From: Microcoleus sp. FACHB-61
Lineage (GTDB): Bacteria; Cyanobacteriota; Cyanobacteriia; Cyanobacteriales; Microcoleaceae
Length of the DNA: 64,000 nt
NCBI GenBank assembly: GCA_014695295.1
Contig: JACJNY010000050.1
Span: 1-64,000, forward strand
Direction of reading: 5' to 3'
The notes under the pieces are model-generated. The model did not search any database. It had not been told where the DNA came from and saw only the letters and a list, made by a program, of their open reading frames with translations. Shown in pieces: positions 25,823 through 34,700 of the stretch. Position numbers and translations under genes: made by a program. Position 1 is the stretch's first letter; each line of letters opens with the position of its first letter.

Positions 25823-27040
25823 TCACAAAAATTTTGTTAACTCGCCGAGATTGTGCTGAATCGCATTTGTCCCGCGAATATGAGACAAGGGAGAACCTCC
25901 GTACAAAAAGCTGTTCAAACTAACTTGGTAATTTTGTTGAACTGCTAAATCCAGCCACAAATTGTTAATCGCATCTCCGGGCTTGTAGTCGGGAATATTG
26001 TGCTGATAGTAAGGAAAACTGTCTATACAAGTATTGAAAAAGTTCTTGCGCCCGCAATGCTTTAAATACTGATATCGCGGTTTGAATTCTGTTTGATTTT
26101 CCAATACTGTATATATAGTATCTGCGAGAGATTCTGGGTCAAATTTGGCGTAAAGACCCGCACCTTCGGGGAAAACAGGCGAGTTTCCTCTGGCGTATTG
26201 GTTGAATTCTTCAAAACAAATTACTGGTACGTTGCAACTCATGGCTTCGGTAATTCCCCGGTTTTTTCCTTCGAGTAGGGAACCGAGGACGAATGCTTGG
26301 GCTCGCGAATAATATGTGGGTATTTCGCTGTAGTAGTCAACTCTCGGGACTAAGTTAATGTAGTCGGAGGGATTGGTTAAAATTGTCTCGACTTGTTGCC
26401 ATTCTTTTAATGCGTACTGGTCAAGAGTTTTTAGGTTGCTAGCATCAAATTCGTGGCCGGTGACTACTGTTAATTTTATCGGTTTTTGCGGATATTTCTG
26501 GCGGTAAACTTTTAAGGCTTTGGCAATGATGGGCAAATTTTTTTCTTCGGAAATTCGGGCGACGGCGAGGAGGTCGATATCTTTGGCGGGGACGTTGCGC
26601 GGGGAAATTAAGTATTCGTTGATGAAGTCGGTGTCTTGTAGGGGTATGATTGGTTTGTGGGCGCGATCGGGATAAGTTTCGCGAAACCATTTATCCCGCT
26701 GCGGGTTTTTGTATAAACTGGAGTAGGCGTCAGCTATGGGGGCCCAGGAATAGGAGATTCCGGGGGAATAGGTGAAGGAGAAAAATACTGAGGAAAGTTG
26801 GGGAAATAGTTTGTTGATGAGTTCGACTGCTTCGCTGAAGTAAATTCCTTTGATGAAACGGCCTTCGTAAAACAGCGGGGGAAGCAAGACGTAGAAACTG
26901 ACTGTATCGAAGCGGTGGGGTTGGTCTTCAAATATCTCCCAGCTAAAGGCGTCTAAGTCTGCATAAATTTCCGCGATTGGTTTGTTGATGTGGGGGTTGC
27001 GTAAATATGGTTTTTGTCGATCGTAGTTTCCGCGTACCAT
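25823..27040 (-). CDS. glycosyltransferase family 4-like protein (405 aa)
   Basis: GT-B-fold sugar transferase. The C-terminal donor-binding domain is recognisable: LLAVARISEEKNLPIIAKAL, then YYSRAQAFVLGSLLEGKNRGITEAMSC and NVPVICFEEF, corresponding to the EGxGxxxxEA nucleotide-sugar motif in a modified form (EGKNRGITEA). The N-terminal acceptor half is unlike common families. It is probably cytosolic and involved in exopolysaccharide or glycoconjugate synthesis; donor and acceptor are unknown. No clear RBS precedes the ATG. It lies 83 bp downstream of rsmI on the same strand, with a repeat between. Confidence 0.85.
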   Translation of the reverse strand: MVRGNYDRQKPYLRNPHINKPIAEIYADLDAFSWEIFEDQPHRFDTVSFYVLLPPLFYEGRFIKGIYFSEAVELINKLFPQLSSVFFSFTYSPGISYSWAPIADAYSSLYKNPQRDKWFRETYPDRAHKPIIPLQDTDFINEYLISPRNVPAKDIDLLAVARISEEKNLPIIAKALKVYRQKYPQKPIKLTVVTGHEFDASNLKTLDQYALKEWQQVETILTNPSDYINLVPRVDYYSEIPTYYSRAQAFVLGSLLEGKNRGITEAMSCNVPVICFEEFNQYARGNSPVFPEGAGLYAKFDPESLADTIYTVLENQTEFKPRYQYLKHCGRKNFFNTCIDSFPYYQHNIPDYKPGDAINNLWLDLAVQQNYQVSLNSFLYGGSPLSHIRGTNAIQHNLGELTKFL

Positions 27041-27123
27041 ATAATTCTGAGTGTGAGTATCTAGCTTTTTTTATTTAACCGCAGAGGCCGCAGAGGGCGC
27101 AGAGGAGAAGAGAAGAGAGATAT

Positions 27124-28005
27124 TCACAAGTCATCTAAGGGTGGTTCTAGTGATTCATTGTCGCCAATTGTGAGGGCTAGTTGGTAGATTTGGCGGCGGG
27201 GGAGGGATGTTTGTTGCGCTAGCTGGCGACTGGCTTGGGAACGACTTATGCCTTCGGCAATTAATGTTTGCAATTCTGCTTTGATGGCGTCTTCGGAAAA
27301 TATTGGGGCTGCTGTTTGGATGCCGGCAATTACGAGGGTAAATTCTCCCTGGGGTTCGCGATTGGTGTAAAGCTCGATCGCACTTTCCATACTACCACGC
27401 CAAAACTCTTCGTGCATTTTAGTTAACTCTCTCGCCAGCACAATCTGTCTGTCGCTTCCCAAAGTATTTGCTAAATCTTGTAAAGTTTGCCGCAATCGGT
27501 GGGGAGATTCGTATAAGATTATAGTGCGGGATTCTATTTGCAAAGCTTCTAAACTTTGTTGGCGTTCTTGACCTTTCACGGGTAAGAAACCTTCAAATAC
27601 AAATCTTTCTGTGGGTAATCCTGATGCAGTTAGGCCAACAATGCAGGCGGTCGGGCCGGGAATCGGAATAATGTTAATATTAGCGTCGGCGCAAGCTTTG
27701 ACTAACTCGTATCCAGGGTCAGAAATTCCCGGCATTCCGGCATCGGTGACGATGGCGATATCTTTGCCTAAATGCAGTTTGTCGATGAGTTCGGGAAGTC
27801 GCTGGTGTTGGTTGTGTTCGTGATAGCTGATTTGGGGAGTTTTGATTTGAAAATGTTGCAAGAGTTTGCCTGTATGGCGGGTATCTTCGGCGGCGATGAA
27901 GTCTACTGTTTGCAAGATTCGGATGCCGCGAAATGTCATGTCTTCGAGGTTGCCGATCGGGGTTCCTACGATGTAAAGTGTTCCTGTGGTGGGATTTGCT
28001 TGCAT
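27124..28005 (-). CDS. rsmI: 16S rRNA (cytidine1402-2'-O)-methyltransferase (293 aa)
   Basis: Tetrapyrrole methylase-fold enzyme that 2'-O-methylates C1402 in the ribosomal decoding centre using SAM. LYIVGTPIGNLEDMTFRGIR at the N-terminus is diagnostic; AAEDTRHTGKLL, ISYHEHNQ, TDAGMPGISDPGYELV, PGPTACIVGLTASGLP and FEGFLP follow. The C-terminal helical extension (SRSQASRQLAQQ) is as in other members. It is divergent from the PfkB gene with only 49 bp between them. Confidence 0.96.
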   Translation of the reverse strand: MQANPTTGTLYIVGTPIGNLEDMTFRGIRILQTVDFIAAEDTRHTGKLLQHFQIKTPQISYHEHNQHQRLPELIDKLHLGKDIAIVTDAGMPGISDPGYELVKACADANINIIPIPGPTACIVGLTASGLPTERFVFEGFLPVKGQERQQSLEALQIESRTIILYESPHRLRQTLQDLANTLGSDRQIVLARELTKMHEEFWRGSMESAIELYTNREPQGEFTLVIAGIQTAAPIFSEDAIKAELQTLIAEGISRSQASRQLAQQTSLPRRQIYQLALTIGDNESLEPPLDDL

Positions 28006-28054
28006 TTTAAGATTGGGATTTTTTAACCGCAGATGAACGCGGATTAACGCAGAT

Positions 28055-28912
28055 ATGAAAACGGGATTATTTTTGGGATTGGCGACTTTAGATTTAATTT
28101 ATTTGACCGGGAAGCCTCCGGGTGAAAATCAGAAAGTTGTTGCTTCTGATTGTACCATTGCTGCGGGCGGGCCGGCGGCAAATGCTGCGGTGACTTTTAG
28201 CTATTTGGGGAATGTGGCGATATGGGCTGGGGTTTTGGGCACTCACGCGATCGCCCAATTAATTCGTGCAGACTTAGCGGAGTATAATGTCAAGATAATT
28301 GATTTGGAACCCGGGCGATCGCACTCGCCGCCAGTTTCCTCGATTATTGTAACTGAAGCAACGGGCGATCGGGCGGTAGTGTCGATTAATGCTACTAAAT
28401 CTCAGGTTGACCGCCAAGCAATTAACCAAGATATTTTAACATCCGTTAGTATTGTACTGCTGGACGGACATCAAATCGCAGCCAGCAAGGAAATTGCTCA
28501 ACTTGCTAAGTCAAAAAACATTCCAATTGTCCTCGACGGTGGCAGTTGGAAACCCGGATTAGAGGAAATATTGCCTTTCATTGAATGGGCGGTATGTTCC
28601 GAGAACTTTCATCCCCCCAACTGCGACAATTCAGAACAAGTCTTTGCTTATTTGTCAGCAGCCGGAATTCCCAATATTGCTATCACTCGCGGCGAAAAAT
28701 CAATTTCATACCTCAGCAATGGCAGTTACGGCAGTATAGAAATACCTCAAATTCAAGTCACAGACACTTTAGGCGCTGGCGATATTTTTCACGGGGCTTT
28801 CTGTCACTACATTTTGCAAAATAACTTTACAGACACTCTCACCGCAGCAACTAAAATTGCCTCCCATTCCTGCAAAAATTTCGGAACCCGCGGCTGGATG
28901 AATAAAGGTTAA
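28055..28912 (+). CDS. PfkB-family sugar kinase (285 aa)
   Basis: Ribokinase-fold kinase. The N-terminal glycine pair and AAGGPAANAAVTFSYLG correspond to PfkB motif 1. Near the end, TDTLGAGDIFHGAF is PfkB motif 2 with the catalytic aspartate of GAGD. Substrate is unpredictable (ribokinase, fructokinase and adenosine-kinase members share these motifs). The gene starts a few bases after a dispersed ACCGCAGATGAACGCGG-type repeat, so the repeat occupies the leader and there is no classical RBS. Divergent from rsmI. Confidence 0.9.
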   Translation: MKTGLFLGLATLDLIYLTGKPPGENQKVVASDCTIAAGGPAANAAVTFSYLGNVAIWAGVLGTHAIAQLIRADLAEYNVKIIDLEPGRSHSPPVSSIIVTEATGDRAVVSINATKSQVDRQAINQDILTSVSIVLLDGHQIAASKEIAQLAKSKNIPIVLDGGSWKPGLEEILPFIEWAVCSENFHPPNCDNSEQVFAYLSAAGIPNIAITRGEKSISYLSNGSYGSIEIPQIQVTDTLGAGDIFHGAFCHYILQNNFTDTLTAATKIASHSCKNFGTRGWMNKG

Positions 28913-29143
28913 TTTTAATGAAAAATTAACCAAATATCCGGGCAAAACCCATCCCAGCTAGAAAAATTGAACGGGCAACACTTGTTAAGTTAAAATCCTG
29001 ATAGCAACATTGACAAAATTTGTGAACTTCTCTCTTCTCTTCCTTCGCGCCCTTAGCGCCTTCGCGGTTCGTTAACAAGATTGCTATATTAGTAAGACAA
29101 GTTCAAACCAAGCCAAACTGTCCCAAAACAACATACCCGAATC

Positions 29144-30268
29144 ATGTCTGACACCCAACCTCTAACTATCACCCTTCCCCCTTTGCGGATTACGCTAACA
29201 GAACAACAGCAAGTTAACCTAGAATGGCTGACACAAAACTTGCCAAATCTACTCACCCCAAGCAAACCAGAAGTCCCCGATAATATGAAACAGTGGGTGG
29301 CGGCCAACAAATTATTAAATCAACCCGACGCAGAAATTATTCAAGCCCTAGTAAGTACCGGCATAGATGCGGAAACAGCAACAGCAGAAGTTACGGAAAT
29401 ATCCTCTCATCCCTACTTCCAAGCAGGTAGTCAGTACGTCCAGTTATTGCAAAAACTAGAATCGCAACTCAGGATTAACAATCAATTAGCGGCACTGTCT
29501 TCAAAATTTGGAACAATCGAACGCAAAAGCAGCCTTTCCCGAGAGTATTTTCTCGAAAATTACTACGCCAAAAATACTCCAGTAATTATTACTAACATCA
29601 TGCACAACTGGAAAGCATTGCAGTTGTGGACGCCAGAGTATTTGCAGCAAAAATACGGCGATGCAACGGTGGAAATTCAAGCCAACCGCAACTCAGACCC
29701 GGATTACGAAATTAAAATTCACAACCACAAAAAAACTGTTTTGTTCCGCAAATATGTAGAGATGGTTGTCACTGGCGGGCCCAGCAACGATTGTTACATG
29801 GTTGCTAACAACCAGACTCTGGAGAGAGAGGAATTTAAACCTCTATTCAACGATATTGAAATTTTTCCAGAATACCTCAATCCCGCCGATACAAAAGGCA
29901 GAGTTTTCTTTTGGTTCGGCCCGCAAGGCACGATTACACCGCTGCACCACGACCCAGTTAATTTAATTTTAGCTCAAGTGTCTGGCCGCAAACTAATTAA
30001 ATTGATTTCTCCGCAGCAAACACCTCTGCTTTACAATCACGTCGGCGTTTTCAGCAAAGTTGACGGCGAAAATCCCGATTACGACAAATACCCGCTTTAC
30101 AGAGATGCAAAAATCATTGAAGTGATTTTGGAACCGGGAGAAGCTATCTTTATTCCTGTCGGTTGGTGGCATCATGTAAAATCGTTGGAAGTTAGTATTT
30201 CGGTTTCGTTTACTAATTTTGTCTTTCCCAATTATTATGAATGGAAATATCCTCATATTAATTGGTAA
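29144..30268 (+). CDS. cupin-like/JmjC-type putative dioxygenase (374 aa)
   Basis: The C-terminal two-thirds form a cupin_8/JmjC domain: FLENYYAKNTPVIITN, the metal-binding HHDPVNLILAQVSGRK (H-x-D) and FIPVGWWHHVKSLEVSIS with the distal His. These suit an Fe(II)/2-oxoglutarate oxygenase; hydroxylated protein or small-molecule targets are possible. The N-terminal 120 residues carry a helical segment (IIQALVSTGIDAETATAEVT) found in related cyanobacterial proteins. It is followed by repeat DNA and then the CysQ-like gene. Confidence 0.87.
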   Translation: MSDTQPLTITLPPLRITLTEQQQVNLEWLTQNLPNLLTPSKPEVPDNMKQWVAANKLLNQPDAEIIQALVSTGIDAETATAEVTEISSHPYFQAGSQYVQLLQKLESQLRINNQLAALSSKFGTIERKSSLSREYFLENYYAKNTPVIITNIMHNWKALQLWTPEYLQQKYGDATVEIQANRNSDPDYEIKIHNHKKTVLFRKYVEMVVTGGPSNDCYMVANNQTLEREEFKPLFNDIEIFPEYLNPADTKGRVFFWFGPQGTITPLHHDPVNLILAQVSGRKLIKLISPQQTPLLYNHVGVFSKVDGENPDYDKYPLYRDAKIIEVILEPGEAIFIPVGWWHHVKSLEVSISVSFTNFVFPNYYEWKYPHINW

Positions 30269-30280
30269 TCTCTCGTTACT

Positions 30281-30420
30281 AGGCTCTGCCTGGTAACGCA
30301 TATCTAGAGGCCCTGCCTCCGATTCTACTAATAGGAAAAGGAAGGCTACGAGCCTGATTTTGCCAACAGGAAGAAGGAGGCAGAGCCTCGGGGTAGGCAT
30401 TCCCAGACAGAGCCTGGAAG
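30281..30420. repeat. GGCTCTGCCT/AGGCAGAGCC palindromic repeats
   Basis: Alternating copies of GGCTCTGCCTGG, GAGGCCCTGCCTCC, GGAGGCAGAGCCTCGG and CAGACAGAGCCTGG, which can pair in several ways. This is a known style of cyanobacterial dispersed repeat; no gene is present. Confidence 0.65.
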
Positions 30421-30471
30421 TAAAACATCTGCGTTAATCGGCGTTTATCTGCGGTTCAAAAAAAGAAATTA

Positions 30472-31350
30472 ATGAAAACTCTCGAACAGTTAAGCGAAAT
30501 TGCCCGGACGATCGCCTGGAGTGCATCAGATATCCTACAATCCTATTATCGCCAGGACTGCAACACTCCTAACCTCGACATCCAAGAGAAAAAAGATGGC
30601 CCCGTCACCGCCGCCGATGTCGCTGTCAATTCTTACATTCTCGACGAATTGGAGTCGGCTTTAGGGAATGCAGAATTTGGCTACCTCAGCGAAGAAACTT
30701 ACAAATCTTATTTAGAAAAAAACGGTCAAATTCCCTTACCCCAAAGTTGGGTTTGGATTATTGACCCTTTGGATGGAACGCGAGATTTTATTGACAGGAC
30801 AGGGGAATTTGCAGTTCACATTGCTTTAGCGTTCGAGGGAAGACCGGTATTGGCAGTTGTGGCTTGGCCCCAACAGCAAAAGATTTATTACGCAATCCGC
30901 GATGCGGGTGCTTTTGGGGAAAGCCGGGACGGTTCTGCGGTCAAATTGCAGGTTTCTGCGCAAAATATAGTGGCAGATTTATCTATAGTAACCAGCCGCA
31001 GTCACCGGGGCGATCGCTTTAATCAATTGTTACAAAAACTGCCTTGTCAAAATCAAATAGCTGTCGGTAGTATCGGCTGTAAAATAGCGACAATTGTGGA
31101 ACAAAAAGCTGATGTTTATATTGCTCTTTCGGGAAAGTCTGCGCCTAAAGATTGGGATTTAGCGGCACCGGAATTAATTTTGACTGAAGCGGGCGGTCAA
31201 TTTACTCGTTTTGACGGTTCTGCTTTGCAATATAACCGGGGAGATGTGAGTCAGTGGGGGGGATTGTTGGCGAGTAACGGTTGCTGTCACGCTGCTTTGT
31301 GCGGGCAAGCTGAGCAGATTTTAGCGGGGATAGATGGGGGTTTGCGCTAA
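30472..31350 (+). CDS. cysQ: 3'(2'),5'-bisphosphate nucleotidase / inositol monophosphatase family, CysQ-like (292 aa)
   Basis: Metal-dependent, Li-sensitive phosphatase family. Metal and catalytic motifs: DGPVTAADVAVN (D of motif 1), YLSEET, WIIDPLDGTRDFIDRTGEFA (DPxDGT) and KDWDLAAPELILTEAGG (WDxAA). The KDGPVTAAD and FIDRTGEFA spellings fit CysQ-type enzymes, which hydrolyse PAP produced by sulfate assimilation; inositol-phosphate activity cannot be excluded. Length normal. It stands alone. Confidence 0.88.
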   Translation: MKTLEQLSEIARTIAWSASDILQSYYRQDCNTPNLDIQEKKDGPVTAADVAVNSYILDELESALGNAEFGYLSEETYKSYLEKNGQIPLPQSWVWIIDPLDGTRDFIDRTGEFAVHIALAFEGRPVLAVVAWPQQQKIYYAIRDAGAFGESRDGSAVKLQVSAQNIVADLSIVTSRSHRGDRFNQLLQKLPCQNQIAVGSIGCKIATIVEQKADVYIALSGKSAPKDWDLAAPELILTEAGGQFTRFDGSALQYNRGDVSQWGGLLASNGCCHAALCGQAEQILAGIDGGLR

Positions 31351-31752
31351 TCCAAAGTTTAGTAGGGTGCGTTAGAAGACCGTATTTTCTGCACGACTAA
31401 TTGCTTACGCACCCTAAAGTATGTATCAAAATTGCTGAGTTGGAAATTTTTCTACAATTGCACTTACGTTTCACAAATATTTGTGGTAAATCAATCTAGC
31501 ATTCGTTACAGTAATAATACTTAAGTATTTTCCAGATCTTTATCAAAGTTTTAATTAACCAGGTATTTTTTAATAAAAATTTACATATTTTCTGGGAAAA
31601 AACTGTTATCGTTACGACGAAAGATGAGGACTCACCGGGTTTTTACGGAGAAAGGGTGTGTCTGTATAAATAAAAATTGATAGATAGTTTCGGACGCCAG
31701 TCACGAAATAGCGGAATTTTTGTATTTTTTTGAAACCCCAGTCAGGTGGATT
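31351..31752. promoter_or_regulatory. leader region of adhesin 1, homologous to that of adhesin 2
   Basis: Begins with an inverted repeat TAGGGTGCGT (31363-31372) and ACGCACCCTA (31407-31416). From about 31515 the sequence resembles the DNA before the second giant gene: TTTAATTAACCAGGTATTT, GGGAAAAAACTGTTATCGTTAC, and TTTCGGACGCCAGTCACGAA shortly before the ATG. Conserved non-coding sequence upstream of paralogues suggests a shared promoter or leader. A roughly 56-bp insertion distinguishes this copy. The boxes cannot be assigned. Confidence 0.6.
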
Positions 31753-34700
31753 ATGCCAAATTTAAATATTCCAGTTTCAGTAAGGTCGATCGCCTTTATC
31801 GACACTCAAGTTGAAGATTATCAAAGTTTGATTGCCGGAGTAACACCGGGTACGGAAGTAGTCGTTTTGGATGGGAATAAAGATGCGATCGACCAAATTA
31901 CTGATATTTTAGGCGATCGCAGCAATATTGACAGCATTCACATCATTTCTCACGGCAGTCCAGGCAGCTTGCAATTGGGCGACGGTAGCTTGAGTTTAGA
32001 TGATATAGAGAGCGATCGGGATGATCTACAGCAATGGTTTTCGCCACAAACCGACTCAAGGAGCAAAAATCGACCGAATATCCTGCTGTACGGGTGCCAA
32101 GTAGCAGCAGGCGAGACAGGAAAAGCATTTGTCAAACGCTTGAGTGAGTTAACCGGGGCCTTTGTTGCCGCTTCCCAAAACCTCACGGGAAGTGTAGCAA
32201 AGGGCGGCGACTGGGAATTAGAAGTGAGCACCGGAAAAATTGAAACACCGCTGGTATTTGAAGCGGAAGTGTTAGCGGGTTACGAGTACGTTCTGTCTAC
32301 TTTTGGTGCTGCGACTGATTTTCCCATAACCTACAGTCTCCGTAAAGTTGCGACTGGGGACTTTAACAAAGACGCCAACCTTGACCTAGCCTTTGCCAGC
32401 ACTGGAGTTAATCGCAACGTCTCGATCGCCTTGGGAGATGGCACAGGCAAATTTGGCGCTGCCACTAATCTTAACACCAGCTCGCCAAGCGATCTCTCTA
32501 CCTACTCTGTCGCTGTAGGCGACTTTAACAAAGACGGTAATTCTGACCTGGTTACGGCTAATAATGCGACTAACAACGTTTCTCTCCTGTTAGGGAATGG
32601 CGATGGCACTTTTGGTGCAGCCACCTACTTTGGTGTGGGGTCAAGGCCCTATACCGTCGCTGTGGGAGACTTCAACGGGGACGGCAATTCAGATTTAGCT
32701 ACAGCCAATCAAACCTCTAACAACGTCTCCATCTTGCCGGGTAATGGTAATGGTAATTTTGGCGCAGCTACTAATATTAATTTGAGCGTGGGGTCAAATC
32801 CTTATTTTGTGCTTGTCGGCGACTTTAACAAGGATGGCAAGTCAGACTTAGCGACAGCGAACTCGGGTTCTAACAGCGTATCCATCCTGTTGCAGAATGC
32901 TGATGGTACTTTGGGCGCCGCCACTAACTTTAGTGTTGGAAATAGCCCTAATTACATTGCTATAGGAGACTTTAACGGGGACAATAATCCTGACTTAGCA
33001 GCCAGCAATGAAGGCTCAAACAACGTATCAATACTGTTAGGAACTGGCACAGGAAACTTTAGTACAGCTACCAACTTTGGCGTTGGAAGACAACCCCTTG
33101 CTATTGCTAGTGGTGACTTCAATGCCGATGGAAAAGTCGATTTAGCTACAGCCGACAATGGATCGGGCGATGTCTCCGTCTTGTTTGGAAGTGGCAATGG
33201 CAGCTTTGGGACTGCCACTACTTTTCTTGTGGCAGCCAGTCCCCAAGGTATTGTTGTAGGCGATTTTAACAAAGATGGCTTATCCGATTTAGCTACGGCG
33301 AACTTTGCCTCTCAAAACACCTCGATTCTGCTGAATACATCCCCGGCGGTAAATTTCGGTGCTGCAACTTACAGTGGCACTGAAGGAACTGCGGATACAG
33401 TAGTCAATATTCCCGTTACTATCAGCGCTACTCCTGACGCTGCTGTAACAGTGCCAATTGTCATCGACCCCACTAGCACAGCCACCGAAAATTCAGACTA
33501 CACCTTTTCCCCTACCTCGATTACATTCCCAGCAGGTGCAACAGGTGCCGCACTCACCAAGAATGTGGCAGTTACTATCAAACCTGACAATCTCCCTGAA
33601 AACGCCGAAACCGCAATTCTCAACTTGGGCACAATCACTGGTAGCGTTGCAGGTACAACAAAAAAAACAACATTAACTATTGCAGCTAACGGTACAGTTT
33701 CTTATGCCATTGCCGCCGGTACTGCAAGCATTCCTGAAGGTAATAGCGGCACAAAGCCTCTGACTTTCACTGCGACTCGCAGCGGCAACACAGGCGGGGC
33801 AAGTAGCGTCAATTATACTATTGGAGGAACCGCTACAAACGTCAGCGATTACAACAACATCGGCGGCATTTCTGGCGCAACTGCTGTTACTGGCACAATT
33901 AATTTTGCCGCCGGTGAAACATCCAAAACTATTACTCTGGATGTATTAGGCGACACCCTAGTTGAACCCGACGAAACCATAGCCGTCACCCTTTCAAGTC
34001 CCACAAGCCCGGGCGTAACACCGACAATTACCACTGCTACCGCTACCACAACTATTACTAATGATGACAAAGCCGGTTTGACAGTTAACCCAATATCGGG
34101 ATTAACTACAAGTGAAGTTGGTGGCAAGGCAGAATTTACAGTCAAACTCAACGCTCAACCTACTGCTAACGTTAGCATCGGTTTGAGGAGTGACAATGTT
34201 GCAGAAGGAACAGTTTCAACTAATAGCTTAACTTTCACTCCCGCTAATTACAATCAACCGCAAACAATAACAGTGAGTGGCATTGACGATTTAGTAGCTG
34301 ATGGCCCTCAACCTTACAAAATTGTCACGGCTGCTGCTGTGAGTACCGATGCTAATTACAATAACCTCGATCCTGATGATGTCGCGGTCACCAACACTGA
34401 CAATGACACTCCGGGAATTACAATTAATCCGACGGCGGGATTAACTACTGGTGAAGATGGCACCAAGGCTAACTTTGCTGTGGTTCTGAATACTCAGCCG
34501 ATCGCTGATGTTACTATCGGTTTGAACACGGATAATGTTGCCGAGGGAACTGTTTCGACTAATAGTTTAACTTTCACTCCGGCTAACTGGAATACACCGC
34601 AGCCGGTGACAGTAACAGGGGTTAACGATAGCATTGCAGACGGCGATATTGACTACAAAATTGTCACGGGGCTTGCTGTTAGTACCGATGCGAATTACAG

